In this document: piece by piece, positions 1 through 11,973 of the stretch
Numbering within the stretch: position 1 is the first letter of the stretch
Layout of the letters: every line of letters starts with the position of its first letter
Source of the DNA: Mauremys mutica
Taxonomy: Eukaryota > Chordata > Testudines > Geoemydidae
DNA length: 64,000 nt
Direction of reading: 5' to 3'
Assembly: GCF_020497125.1 (NCBI RefSeq)
Contig: NC_059072.1
Location: 75,337,697 to 75,401,696, forward strand
The notes under the pieces: generated by a model
Databases searched by the model: none
Seen by the model: only the letters and a program-made list of their open reading frames with translations
Told to the model about the DNA's origin: nothing
Made by a program: the position numbers and the translations under genes

Positions 1-29
1 GGGGTTCCGACCCCGTTTGAGAACCCCTG
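1..29. mobile_element. Terminal fragment of a hAT-type MITE
   Basis: GTTTGAGAACCCCTG at 15-29 is the reverse complement of the hAT terminal motif CAGGGGTTCTCAAAC seen intact at 19383. This is probably the right end of such an element, and the rest lies outside the window. Confidence 0.45.
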
Positions 30-30
30 A

Positions 31-1440
31 AATAAATAGTATTTTTCAATTCACCACATACAAGTACTGTAGTGCAATCTCTTTATCATGAAAGTGAAAC
101 TGACAAATGCAGATTTTTTTGTTAAATAACTGCTCTCAAAAACAAAATAATGTAAAACTTTAGAGGCCACAAGTCCACTCAGTCCTACTACTTGTTCAGC
201 CAATCACTAAGACAAACAAGTTTGTTTACATTTATAGGAGATGCTGCTGCCTGCTTCTTATTTACAATGTCACCTGAAAGTGAGAACAGGCATTTGCATG
301 GCACTTTTGTAGCCAGCGTTGCAAGGTAGCTATGTGCCAGATATACTAAACATTCTTATGCCCCTTCATGCTTTGTCCACCATTCCAGAGGATATGCTTC
401 CATGCTGATGATGCCTGTTAAAAAATAATGCATTAATAAAATTTGTGTCTGAACTCCTTGGGGGAGAACTATATGTCTTCGGCTCTGCTTTACCCACAAT
501 CTTCCATATATTTCATGTTATAGCAGTCTTGGATGATGACCCAGCACATGTTCATTTTAAGAACACTTTCACGGCAGATTTGGCAAAACGCAAAAAAGGT
601 ACTAATGTGAGATTTTTAAAAATAGCTACAGCACTCGACCCAAGGTTTAAGAAGCTGAAGTGCCTTCCAAAATCTGAGAGGGACGAGGTGTGGAGAATGC
701 TTTCAGTAGTCTTAAAAGAGCAACGCTCCGATGCAGAAACTACAGAACCCGAACCACCAAAAAAGAAAATCAACCTTCTGCTGGTGGCATCTGATTCAGA
801 TGATGAAAATGAACATGCATCAATCTGCTCTGCTTTGGATTGTTATCAAGCAGAAGCCATCATCAGCATGGAGGCATGTCCTCTGGAATGGTGGTTTAAC
901 CATGAAGGGACATATGAATCTTTAGCGTATCTGACACCTAAATATCTTGCAGCACTGGTTACAACAGTGCCATGTGAATGCCTGTTCGCACTTTCAGGTG
1001 ACATTGTAAACAAGAAGCAGCAGCATTATCTCCTGCAAATTGTAACCAAGTTTCTTTGTCTGAGCGATTGGCTGAAGTAGGACTGAATGGACTTGTATGC
1101 TCTAAAGTTTTACATTGTTTTATTTTTCAGTGCAGTTATTTTTTGTACATAATTCTACATTTGTAAGTTCAACTTTCATGATAAAGAGATTGCACTGCAG
1201 TACTTGTGTGAGGTGAATTGAAAAATACTATTTCTTTTGTTTTTTAGTGCAAATATTTGTAATAATAAACAAAGTGAGCACTATACACTTTGTATTGTGT
1301 TGTAATTGAAATGAATATATTTGAAAATGTAGAAAACGTCCAAAATATTTAAATAAATGGTATCCCATTATTGTTTAACAACACGATTAATCGCCATTTT
1401 TTAAATGGTGATTAATTTTTTTAATCGTTTGAGAACCCTA
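31..1440 (+). mobile_element. hAT DNA transposon, copy 1, left end missing, inverted duplication inside
   Basis: This is the same family as 35329-36937 and 17281-17919. The right end (1370-1440) has the AT-rich 'gattaat' subterminal repeats and a diverged CCCTA terminus. The left terminal segment present in copy 2 is missing. Bases from about 40 to 420 are the reverse complement, with divergence, of about 840-1240, so the element folds back on itself around the transposase coding region. Copy 2 shares this arrangement, so it is a family trait rather than a local accident. Confidence 0.8.
445..1080 (+). pseudogene. hAT transposase, C-terminal fragment
   Basis: An open frame of 211 codons has no ATG at its start and no N-terminal BED finger or catalytic core, so it is a C-terminal piece. 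It contains an acidic patch (SDSDDENEH) after a basic PPKKK stretch. It ends with the hAT dimerisation signature: LEWW, then YESLAYL, VPCECLFALSGDI and a final LSDWLK. The usual VPCERLFS motif is altered here (CECLFAL). It lies in hAT copy 1. It is decayed, and I see no sign of host domestication. Confidence 0.8.
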
Positions 1441-1730
1441 ATATTAATAATAAATGTAACTCACAGAACCCCTATACTGCATAACAGCTTTTGTAGATTG
1501 TGTGTCAGAGTAGCAAAAGCAGGTGTTTTCGAAGCAGTGGATTTTCATTGTGTCTGGACATACCTTGGCCAGCTCCAAATCACCTATGCTCTTGCTTTAA
1601 GAGTTGCTGTGGCACTTGGGCTACAGTACATTTATTGTGGGAGCTAGAGTGCAAGCACTCTCCTGTAGATGAGATAGCAGAGACTGCATTTTGATCTTGT
1701 ATGTTCATGTAAGGTGCTGAGGGATTAGGG

Positions 1731-2637
1731 CAGGGGTGGGCAAACTTTTTGGCCCGAGGCCACATCTGGGTGGGGAAATTGCATGCAGGGCCATGAATGT
1801 TGGGCTGGGGCAGGGGGTTGGGGTGTGGGAGGGGGTGCGGGCTGTGGGAGGAGATGCGGTGTGCAGGAAGGGGATTAGGGCAAGGGATTGGGGTGGAGGA
1901 GAGGTGCGGGGTGTACGAGTGGGCTCAGGGAAGGGGGTTGGAGTGCAGGAGGGGTGCGGAGTGTGGGAGGGAGCTCAGGACAGGGGTGCAAGGAGGAGTG
2001 TGGAGTGCGGGAGGGGGCTCAGGACAGGGGTGCAAGGAGGGGTGTGGAGTGCGGGAGGGGGCTCAGGGCAGGGGGTTGGGGTGCAGGAGGGGTGTGGGGT
2101 GAGGCAGGGGGCTCAGGACATTGGATTGGGGGCTCAGGGCAGGAGGTTGAGGTACAGGAGGGAATGTGGGTTGGGGGAGGGGGTGCAGTGTGCAGGAGGG
2201 AGCTCAGGGCAAGAGGTTGGGGTGTAGGAAAGGTGTGGGGTGCTGGAGGGGGCTCAGGGCAGGAGGGATTCAGGGTGCGGGCTCCGGCCCAGTGCCACTT
2301 ACCTGGAGCAGCTCCGGGGTAGCAGCGGTGTGCACCTCCACGCCGCTCCTGCAGCCCCTTGGAGGCAGGGGGGGCAGAGGGCTCCGCGTGCTGCCTTCAT
2401 CTGTGGGTACCTCCCCCCAAGCTCCCATTGGCCATGGTTCCCCGCTCCTGGCCAATGTGAGCTGTGGGGGGCGGTGCCTGCAGGGAAGGGCAGCACACAG
2501 TCCTCTACCTTCCCCACCAGGGGCCGCAGGGATGTGGTGCCGGCTGCTTCCTGGAGCAGCGCGGGGCCCACGGCACCACTGGAGTGGCAATCCCGCAGGC
2601 CAGATCCAGCCCACGGGCTGTAGTTTGTTCACGCCTG
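1731..2637. mobile_element. Non-autonomous hAT element with internal minisatellite
   Basis: The termini are CAGGGGTGGGCAAAC (1731) and GTTTGTTCACGCCTG (ending 2637), an imperfect inverted pair. The 8-bp target duplication is GATTAGGG (1723-1730) against GATTAGGC (2638-2645), a 7/8 match. The GC-rich interior has no transposase. The long open frames through it come from the repeats and are not genes. Confidence 0.8.
1797..2290 (+). repeat. G-rich minisatellite inside hAT element
   Basis: Roughly ten degenerate units of about 40-48 bp are built from GGGGGCTCAGG, CAGGGG, GGTTGGGGTG and CAGGAGGGGTG blocks. Nearly all G-runs are on the plus strand, so the array could form G-quadruplexes. The unit boundaries are my visual estimate. 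Confidence 0.75.
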
Positions 2638-2984
2638 GATTAGGCTCTGACCTTCAGAACATTTGCATCTATTTCCACAATAATTTTATTTCTTCATTGC
2701 TCCTCTGAATTACTAGACTGACAATCCTAGAAAGTGAAGTCCTCTAGACATCCCGGAACCACCATTCATTTATTATCTTCTCTGTCCTGCTCTACCAATC
2801 TGCCTAAATCCTGACCTCAAAACACCACTTCTAGGGGTGACAGGATGACTCAGCCTCCATGCACTTCTGGTCCTTGGGCTCTTCACCAACTGGAGGGATT
2901 TTTGTGGTATGGACACTTGTCCACTAGGAACTTTTCTGAGACAACTCATCTCCCAGTGGCTACTGAACAGCTGAAGGCTTCAGT

Positions 2985-3060
2985 CACAATTGACGTGATT
3001 GGATTTGAACCAATGACCTAAAGTGAAAGGCTAGATCCCATTATTAATCCCACAAGTCAT
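2985..3060 (-). repeat. Possible tRNA-derived SINE fragment
   Basis: The reverse complement contains a T-arm-like GGTTCAAATCC preceded by tRNA-like sequence. There is no complete cloverleaf, so this is at most a SINE relic. Confidence 0.25.
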
Positions 3061-3256
3061 CTTTTAACAAAATAAAAATTGATGAAAACCGAACATTGTC
3101 ACCAATACAGTATGTTAAGGGACCAACCAGCAACATTTTGCTCTGCAGTTTCAGAACCCTCGTTTCCAGTAATAGTGGTGAAAACTGAGCTAAGTGATTT
3201 TTAAGGTGAGGAAGAAAAATGGATCAAATAGTTAAAATGTGGGTCTGGCATCGTTA

Positions 3257-3375
3257 GGGTGACCAGATGTCCCAACTTTATAGGGACAGTCCTGATTTTT
3301 GGGTCTTTTTCTTATATAGGCTCCTATTACCCCCCACCCCCGTCCTGATTTTTCACACTTGCTGTCTGGTCACCC
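3257..3375. mobile_element. Short MITE flanked by TA (mariner-type)
   Basis: The inverted ends are GGGTGACCAGA at 3257 and TCTGGTCACCC ending at 3375. Each is flanked by TA (3255-3256 and 3376-3377), the target duplication expected of Tc1/mariner elements. It has no coding capacity. Confidence 0.85.
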
Positions 3376-3377
3376 TA

Positions 3378-5640
3378 GGCATCGTTACACAGACAACATT
3401 TTCTGTTTTCATTATTGGCCTGGTGGTAAGATGCCAGTGTATTGCACTGCGATTTGGAACATGCATATTTAAATAAGAGACTACCGTGCCAATGCTCAAG
3501 GCAAGTTAATTTAGAAAAAGAAGTGACAGATTTTTAACTTGCAGGCAGGAAGCATGAAATGTAGCAGCAAGCTCTGTTAGCCACCAAACTATCAGCATTG
3601 TCAGTGGTTGGAAATACAGGTGTTTGTTTACCCCTCAGTTCAAAGGGAAAAGGGCTCCTGATACATAATAGGAAAATATTTCAATGGGGAGCTCCGCCTT
3701 CTGTTGCGCCTCTATAAACAGAGTTAAGTGAGACACAGCTGTAACTATTCTGGCCGCACAGTCTCAGCTTTTGGCATACATGCAGCTCATGCTGTGAACA
3801 CAAATCATAGAACATCTCTTCTGTATGTATCTTTAAAAACCATATTCTGTGATTTGAATGCAAACTGTCCTTGTGGGACTAACTGCTTTAATAAAAAGGC
3901 TTTAATAAAATTACACAATAAAACCAGAATGACCAAATTAGCATTTTATACACCAGTAATTTAGACATTTTATACACTAATTCTAATGTTACAATATTGT
4001 TATCTGATGAAGGATCTGAAACTAAAAACAAATAGTAGAAATACAAGGTTTAAAATATGAAATTATTTCCACTGTCTTTAAAAACAAATTGGATTTACCT
4101 GCAAAATGGGTTCTTGAAATTCCAGTCCTTAACAGAGACTCATAGCATTTCTCATCTTGGTTGAAACTGACTTGTTAACTGACTAATTCAGATTCTGGGG
4201 ATAATCCTGTTTTTGGAAAATATGCAGGAAGATGAGTGCAAATAAGAAAATAGTAATCTGAACTGGTATTGATTGTTATCTGAACTTCTACTGATTGTTA
4301 GAAAAGTGATAGCAATGTTGGTGTTGAGGTTGTGCAGGAGAGATGTAAATGAACATATTGAAGGTCTAAAGATGCTAGAAATATCCCTTAATTAATTAAT
4401 TAATTAGCCCCGATTAATTAATTAATGGTAGCACTAGCAGGAGAGCCCTCAGCTTGGACTACCCTGGGTTTAATAACATTTTTTATGAAATGGTTTTAAT
4501 ATAAATTTTAATTTCATTAATTTGATATGATTTATGCAATGATTTTATATAATTATAAAATACTGAGTTCTTTTGTACTTACAAAATATAAGCCCTATCT
4601 CTTACCACACTATCAGTAGAAACAAAAATAAGGTAAATATAATGAAGTGGGGGCATAAGTATTTTGTTTTCTGCTTAAATGTAGAACTTCCATTCATTGT
4701 ACAACACTAACAAAAGCTACAACCAGTTGCTGTCTACTCTACAATGCACAGTGTGCTGGATCTGTTCAGAAAATTGTTTTAAAGAGGCAGACAATCCTCA
4801 GGTCTCTTTTTTGTTAAGAGACCAGGACTATCACATAGTTTTTTTTAAATATATAAGTAAACAATGATTAAGAGCTATCTTTTTCTCTTGGCATTTGGGG
4901 AAAAGGGATGGGGAAGCATGCAAGGAAGAAAGAAATCTCTCAGAATGGCCCTCGGAACTGGCAAGAACTGTCTTCTCGATTATTAAGCCCTAATCCCTAG
5001 AGGGGAAAGCTGTTAAAGCAACCACTTGAGAAAAGGAAAAGAAAAAGCAAAACATTTTCTTTGAGATTACAGGATTTGTTGGAGGTACTCAGAGACTAGT
5101 GACGGGGCCATACAAGTAGCTACATAACTAGAATGAGAGTGAGTCTTTTGTTTTCTATTGCAAAAACCAGAAACTTAAACTCCAGCTCTGTATATTGCTA
5201 GCAATTTGGAAGAGGGGGAGTAAGCTCCAGTTGAAGAGGCTAGGATGATTCCACATTCTCACCTCCTCCCAAACACAGTTGCCAACTCTCACACAGTAAA
5301 TAAGCACTGCAACTTTCACAGTAAGCCAAAACTCAGGCTAATCCCATTTCAAAACAAGGCCAAAACAAGCCAGTCCCTAAGATTCCCAACATTCTATGTG
5401 ACTAGATCCCCCCAGGGTGCAGTCTGGGACTGTAGTGGGCCCACTGTGCCCCCCTGACTCTGTCCCCCCCTTACCCCTGCTTGCTTCCCCCGTACCCCTG
5501 CTTGCCGGAAGCCAATCAAAAAAAAAAACGAACAAGCTACAAGCCAAACAAGCCAAAAACTAGCCCATGAAAGTGTTGCTGCTACAATGAGGTGCTGAAC
5601 TACAATTAAGCAGCAGCTCAGGATATCCTACAATTTCTTA
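3378..5640. other. No gene recognised; AT-rich intergenic sequence
   Basis: Only short reading frames without family resemblance are present. The one structured item is the TTAA-rich palindrome near 4386-4427. Confidence 0.5.
4386..4427. repeat. Inverted repeat of (TTAA)n around a GCCCC loop
   Basis: Two arms of repeated TTAA/ATTAATTAA flank a short GCCCCG centre. This gives a near-perfect AT-rich hairpin of about 18 bp per arm. Confidence 0.8.
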
Positions 5641-5895
5641 AGGTCGGTCTCCACAGCCTGTGGCAAGGAGTTTCTGAGCCCAGGTCAACAGAGCTCATGG
5701 GGCTTGCACTATGGCACTAAAAATAGCTGTGCAGACATTGCAGCTTGGGTTGGAGCCTAGCGCTTCAGAGCCCAAGCAGCAATTTCATAGCACTGTCCAC
5801 ATAGCTATCTTTTTTGGCACCATAGTGGGAGCCTGAGTCTGTCAAGCTGGGATCGGAGTCTCACTGCCACTGGCTGTGCAGACGTACACTGTGTG
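5641..5895. mobile_element. Palindromic MITE
   Basis: The left part (GGTCTCCACAGCC, then 'agctgtgcagacattgcagc') is partly reverse-complemented in the right part (GCTGTGCAGACGTACAC). It resembles the 'GTCTACACT' class of turtle MITEs. Boundaries are approximate and no clear target duplication was found. Confidence 0.55.
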
Positions 5896-6322
5896 GTCGT
5901 ACAGGAGGAATAAGAAAAAGTTCCCTTCTCTCCTTCACACACAGTCGAAGTGCTGTTGCTGCTGAAGCAGGGAACTAAGCTGTGTGGGAGAAACAAGATC
6001 TTATGATCCTCTTGAGGAAAAGACGACAGGTCTTAATAATGGCTCATTTCCTCCTTATACCCACATCTCTGTAAAGTCAAAGAGCTGAGAAAAGGCAATG
6101 TGGCATAAACAAGAAATCCTACTGCGAGAAGGGGGAATTGATGAAAATTATTTTTCCTTCCTGCCCACCAGAAACGCTGCTGCTGTTGTGGTTAACTAGG
6201 CTGTGATGGAGTAGTGGCCTGGCATGAAATATTCTCCGCACCCAGACTTCAGTGTGGTGGTTACCTAGCAGAGTTTGTTACTCCTAAACACAATAGTACT
6301 GTTAAAGATTCACATGCCAACC

Positions 6323-7092
6323 TGTGACAGACACTGCAATGACACACAGTATCTGTGGGAACCACTTTGTGTTAAGTGTATGAATGATTGTATGTGACTC
6401 CAAGTCTGGGGAGGAGTCCAGCACTGTCAGGGGCTACAAATAGTAGATGGTGATTAAGTTGAACCACTTAGGTTATAAACTCCTCCCTGGGTGGTTTGCA
6501 TATACTAGCTCAAACCAGCTTTTCCAGAAAGCAACAAAGAAAGGGCTTTTAATATAAAAAGGCGAGGTTTAAGCAGGGCTTTCTTTCTGATCCAGCAAAT
6601 GGAGAGGACCTTCTGTCCAAAGGGGGACCCCAATCCTTGAGAAAGGGTTGGAAAGACTTTGGTCTACTAGGGCCCCATAAGACTCATGGATGGCCTCAAT
6701 TAAACTTTTAGCATGCCTCTAGGAACCTTTATTATTTTAAAATGTTTTCTCTGTAATGGTTTTAAGAATAATGGTGTTTGCTTAGGGAAACAAAAACCTG
6801 TGTGGTAACTTGTAACTGCTGGCAATATACTGTTCCTAGCCCTGAGAGAGAAAGCAAAGCACAGGTACTAGCCTTTAGGCAGGCTGGTTGGCTGGGGATA
6901 TCACAGTGTAAAGGAGGTACACAGTCACAGTGCATGGAGTTGTGCAGCCTTAAAACCTCCTGATAAGAAGGGAGCAAGACAAGGGTCCCTACCCAAAGAC
7001 AAGTGACGGTAGGACATCTGCTTGGGAAGGGAACTCCTGGAGCAGACCACAGCAGGGGGAAATACAGGTGCAGTTACCCTGAAACCGTAACA
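6323..7092 (+). mobile_element. Possible solo LTR or other retroelement
   Basis: A block of about 770 bp beginning TGTGACAG and ending GTAACA has LTR-like TG...CA termini. I recall similar sequence as a turtle interspersed repeat. I did not find a convincing target duplication or primer-binding site, so the class is tentative. Confidence 0.4.
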
Positions 7093-10000
7093 CACACCGT
7101 TAAAGAAAGCACCACAAAGAGTTAGTTCAACAGTCCATTTTCATCATTAAGAGGTAAACAACAAAACTGGTGGAGAAACAAGAGTGGAAAAACAGTGAAA
7201 GGGCAGTAGGAGGCTGGGGCTTGCTGAAACAAAATTGTGAGGGACGCAATGCCACACAGCTGATCTGTACTCTGAATGGGGAGAAAAGTACTATAATGCA
7301 ATCATCCCCCCAATTCTAGTTCTTTAAAATTAACACAGAAGAGACCAGGCAAGCAGCAAAAAGCCCGCAGGAACATTCAGCTGGAAGGAAAGCAATTCAT
7401 GTTCTGGCCCCCTAGCCAGCACTCAAGACTCCTCAGTGGTAGGAAGGAATAGGATGACATTCTTAATAAACCCATTCCAAAAACATTCAGAAGTCAGGAA
7501 TACTGATTGATGAATGAAGGACTAATGATTTATAGTTTATGGGCCCATTATACAATGAATCATACAGAAAAAACTTGAATTACAAATCTTGAAAAGAAAA
7601 TTTGTAAGTGACTGAAAGCAGAATTCTGAATCTTTAAATGAGAAGAGGAGTCTGCCAGAAAGGTTTAGTAGAGTAAAATTTTACTCCATTAAAAAGTCTT
7701 TATAAAAAGACTTTTGGGTTTCAAAAGTACCATCCAACTGTTTTACAGGAACATCTTATATCCCACTACCTGAAGTGGTGATATGAAATTCTCAGGGGTT
7801 ATGGATTCTAATCCATGAATTAAAGGTTTGGGGCTTGTGAAATTTCTCCTATATGCTTTGATGACTAACATGATGACAATTATCTGTTCAATAGTTATAC
7901 CTGTGGGTTTGGGGAAAACAATCCACCCAAATAACCCCCTCCAAACATTAACTAGATACAAATCTGTCAGGAAAATGTCTGCCACCTATTTAATGACAGA
8001 TGTGCAAGAGCAATATTACAGTTTTGTTAGTACTTCATCCATATACATTCATAACTGTATGGAACGCTATGTAGTTTACTGTATGCTCATAAGCTCACTT
8101 TCTTCAATTTCATCTACACTAATTTAAATTAAGTTTAAAAGTTTGTTTGATGGAGTACAGATGCAAAAACAACCAGGATACTTGAATTAATTGCACATAA
8201 GTTACATCATATTCATTTTTTTAAATGAAAAAAACCTCATGGGTTAATCAATCATATGCAAAAAAAAAAAAAACTGAAGGGCAGAAAAAGTAGATGTGGG
8301 AAGTGTAGAGAACACCAAGCATAAATTCAAAGCCCACTGCACTTTCAGAAGTAAAAGGAACTGAAATGTAGTCGAAGGTACTCTTCATTTATATCCTCAC
8401 AACTCTGCACAAGAGGAAAGGGTGGAAACAGGAGAGTACCTCCAAATGGACGCTGCTCTGGAGAACACTGGTCTGGTGCATTTATCCCAGCTATGGCAAT
8501 CCATACAGACTGTGCTTGAAGGAGAAAGTTGAAATTCTAAAAATCATACCCCAGAAACAGTATGAATCTGTTTTCCATCCAACAAAACCATCCCAGAAAA
8601 ACCAACTTGAAGCAAAAATAGTGAAAGGCACTTCTCAATAAAGACCATTTCCCTGCCACAGTGCAGCTTTCTAAGAACAAAGATTTTGAGAGACTAAACT
8701 TGGAAAATTTCAGCATGGACAGTTAAAGTTACAAGTAACTGAAAATAAGGGGGTAGAATGGAAATATTGTTAAAATTAGTGATGGTGAGTATGATGTGCT
8801 GACTCTATAAGATGACTATTCAGATATACAAGAGCCTTTATTTTCTCTCCTGCAGGTAGTGCAGTCATCTGCTAAAAAAGATTCTTAGGAGAAAAGCTCA
8901 CTTATTCTGTTGCCAAGCTCTATAGAATACTGCTTGAATGAGATTACAGCAACGATGCAGAACCAAGAGGGCAAGCTGTGTGAAGAGGCAGCAGGAGGCA
9001 AATCCTTAGGGGTCTGAGAAATGAGAACTGTCTATCCCCAATTTTAAACTACTTCCCTCTTGAGGGAGCTTAAAGTCAGCCAATCAGATTTTATAGTTTG
9101 TTTACTACATGAGTATTTCAAATAAAAACAGACAGCAAGGATTTTTTATTTCAGAAGATACTAAACATCTCATAAAAATACATTGTGAATAGCATAAATA
9201 TTTCTCTAGAATACTGATCTGCAGCTTTGATGGTTCTTCTTACAGCGTATGGCCTGAAGAAGTCTTTCCATCACATTCAATTCCTCCTTATATGGAATGC
9301 TATCAATAAGAAATTCCAAGTTTCCTCACTGCTAATTATGTATATGGATGTGCAGAAGAGGACACCCTAGAGAGTCTACAGCTTAGTTATTTTTGCTGCC
9401 TTTCCCTTGATAACTGATCAAATCTGAAAACTCATCCACGTGTCTGGAACAGACTCTTTTCCCCTTTGTGTCTGAATAATCTTTATCAGATGTAGAGATT
9501 CATCTGACATTTATTGGCTGTCAAAGCAGGGGGAGATATTGCAAATTAAACTATGAGATGAAATTTTTTCAACTTGATATGAATTAATGCCTCACAGTGC
9601 TCAAAGGGGACCCATTACATCTCAAATGTACCTTTTTGTTCAAACTTCAAAACATGGCATTTTAATATATGGAGGAATAAGTTTTATAAATATTTACCAC
9701 TTTTGGAATAAAACCTTTATGAAGTGAGGTTCTTCATTTCTGTATTGCACATTATATTGACCATACTACTATGTTTGTGGCTATTTAAAATTACAACCTT
9801 AAAAATGATTTTCTGAATACTATGGAAGATGGAAACAATGTTCTGTAAAAAATTAACTGCTGCCATGGCTGCAGGCAAGTGTACAAAAATTAACATTTTT
9901 TATAGCTACATCCAGAGCTAAATATCATTGGCATTAGTAAACATCACCATAGCCCAACTTAAAAATAAGCCTATAATGTTTACAAGGTTTGCCTGAATGT

Positions 10001-10170
10001 TTTCAAAGAGGAAAAAAATCTCAGTAGATGGAATCATTACTATTAGATTTAAAGCAATAGCATGGAAAAATGTTAAACAGATGTATATGGAGTTAAATTT
10101 ATTTATGGAAGATCTGTTTCAAGAAGAGGCATAAATAAGATATGCGAAGATATTTAGCTAACATGTGGAA
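7093..10170. other. No gene or classifiable repeat seen
   Basis: AT-rich sequence contains short simple runs (for example an A-run near 8262) and no extended coding frame. It is intergenic, downstream of CCDC59. Confidence 0.5.
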
Positions 10171-10174
10171 TGAC

Positions 10175-10772
10175 TGTTAGGCCTGAATAAAGATGTAGCA
10201 CAAAACCAGTTGTGCCAACCTGACTGAAGTCAAGCATCTAGAGGTTTCTGGGTAATCCCAGAGTGGAAAATACTGAGAAGCAGCATTGTCTCACAAAGCC
10301 CTGGGAAACAGTGAGATCAGTGAAGGGGCTGAGACCAGCTGTGTTATATTGAGAAACACTGTTTGAAGAACTGATAAGACATACAAGCATCTCACAGTTC
10401 TGACTCTAACTCCTTGGTTTAGTGTTCGGTGTGTTTTAACTCCCTCGCATTCCTAACCTTTGGCGCTTGTTGAGATATTAACAATTCAATATTGTAGAGA
10501 CTAGGCATGCGTATATATTAAAAGGTGTCTAATTTCTAGTTGTTAGACAAAGGGGGTGGATTGTTCTAGTGAATGATCTATGACGTAATAAAACTGTCTA
10601 TATAAGCTAATACTAAGCTGTAAAGAGGCGGCTGGTTCTCTTCGGATACGAGCTGTTCTTTTACTGACACGTGCACTTGTCAATAAAGAACTTTTGATCG
10701 GACCTTGCTGGTGTTGCCTGTCTCTCTGCGGTCAGACAACGAACTTCGCTGTTGGGGTTCGAGTCCCCGACA
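10175..10772 (+). repeat. 5' LTR of the collapsed ERV
   Basis: The 598-bp LTR begins TGTTAG and ends GACA. It contains a TGACGTAA CRE-like site near 10581, a TATA box (TATATAAG, about 10599-10606) and an AATAAA signal at 10682-10687, in the U3-R-U5 order expected. Its last 23 bp recur at 11001-11023. Confidence 0.8.
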
Positions 10773-10776
10773 TCTT

Positions 10777-10794
10777 TGGCGACTCCGCCGGGAC
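10777..10794 (+). other. Retroviral primer-binding site, tRNA-Arg type
   Basis: TGGCGACTCCGCCGGGAC lies 4 bp after the LTR end. As I recall the vertebrate tRNA-Arg(UCU) 3' end (GTCCCGGCGGAGTCG plus CCA), this is its exact reverse complement over 18 bases. Confidence 0.75.
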
Positions 10795-11261
10795 TTTGTC
10801 TGACTCTCCGGCGGGGGATCAGACTCTGAGGCAACGCAACGCGCATCCTCTGATTTAGAGGAGCCTTGCCTGGTAATCTGATCTCTGCGTCGGCGATAAG
10901 GTGAGTTCTGTGAACCAGCTGAAGCTCGTAGAAATCCAGCAACATCCACCTACCCGTTGAGTAGGGTCAAGGTTGCCTGGGTTAGAGTCCCAGTGCAGAT
11001 TGTTGGGGTTCGAGTCCCCGACATGACCAAAACCCATTCTCTGTGCAACTGAAAAAACCTAGATAGAGCGCACTAATCTCTGGAAAATCTTATCCTAATA
11101 GGGGCAATGGAAGTGTTCTAAAGCAGTGATGCAAATGAGACTGTCTTCACTTCTCAAGGAGTAGTCAAAATGTCTTATTTCCATTGAAGAGGTCAGAGAT
11201 TTATTTAAAAATCCACTAGTATCTTAGAATTGGCCACGGAATTAAACATAATGAATATAAT

Positions 11262-11480
11262 ACCTAGCTTTTACCCAGCACATTTCCATCAGCAGATCCC
11301 ATACTGCTTGGCAAAGTAGATCAGTATTATTATCCCCATCTTACAGAAAAGGAAACTGAAGCACAGAGACAAAGTGACTTACCCACAGTCTCCCAGCAAG
11401 CAGAGTCAGGAATAGAACCAGTTGTCCTAAATTGCAATCAAGTGTACTTTATAGATAGAGCACTATTCTATCCATGATGG
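11262..11480 (+). repeat. MIR-like SINE relic
   Basis: It contains the MIR-type core 'ttattatccccatcttacagaaaaggaaactgaagcacagag' in diverged form, followed by 'agtcaggaatagaacc' and a terminal segment. This is an ancient amniote SINE class. Confidence 0.6.
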
Positions 11481-11967
11481 TTCACAACAGATTAGACCTT
11501 GAAATTATCACTCTATAAGCACTAGCCCAAAAATGATTAGAAGGCCTTAGACTTGGGCAAGTTTTATCCACTCCCCATATTTTTTTGGAGGGGGTGCAGG
11601 GGGGAAGAGAGCAAGATGGAGGAATGGTATAATAAAAGCCTTACAATATAATTTATATTCTGGGTTTCCATATTCTGAGCTTTCAAATGGTATAAGGAAT
11701 GCAATTCCTAGCCCTGGCAGTTCATTAGACATCACATTCACATAGTTTACCATCCTTTCTCTCCCTATTCAACAGACATGATTTCAGCAGCCAATAACAC
11801 AAGAACTGCTAGAGCTAAAAACAAATGCTTTATGCCATCTGAAAAGCATCATGGAATCCCAGCTCTCAAAATGGTAAAAAGTCTCAAACTAGCAATTTGG
11901 GATACTGGCTGGTAAAAATCAAGTATAGAACTGAAGTGGGGAATAAAGCAAGGTGCTAATTAGAACA

Positions 11968-11973
11968 TTTATT
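11968..11973 (-). terminator. CCDC59: Candidate poly(A) signal of CCDC59
   Basis: TTTATT on the plus strand reads AATAAA on the minus strand, 235 bp past the CCDC59 stop. It is the first strong signal I saw downstream. Usage is inferred. Confidence 0.5.

Larger units (their letters stand above)
10175..11023 (+). mobile_element. Collapsed endogenous retrovirus: 5' LTR, leader, tip of 3' LTR
   Basis: TGAC at 10171-10174 and 11024-11027 flank the element as a 4-bp target duplication. It consists of a full LTR (10175-10772), a primer-binding site (10777-10794), about 200 bp of untranslated leader and a copy of only the last 23 bp of the LTR (11001-11023). The leader includes a splice-donor-like AAGGTGAGT near 10900. 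No gag, pol or env is present. The internal part and most of the 3' LTR have been deleted. It lies downstream of CCDC59 and faces it. Confidence 0.8.

Noticed and set aside
1797..2290. Tandem array considered as a CRISPR-like array
   Set aside because: The repeats are degenerate, contiguous without unique spacers, and lie in a vertebrate transposon.
1736..2708. Several overlapping glycine-rich open frames
   Set aside because: They are translations of the G-rich minisatellite in a hAT MITE, open in several frames at once, which is typical of tandem repeats rather than genes.
10757..10768. GGTTCGAGTCC as evidence of a tRNA gene
   Set aside because: Only a T-arm-like hairpin is present; there is no acceptor, D or anticodon arm. 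It is the LTR terminus, repeated at 11006-11018.
10661..11037. Short minus-strand frames in the ERV region
   Set aside because: They are antisense to the LTR, primer-binding site and leader. No retroviral protein motif is present.
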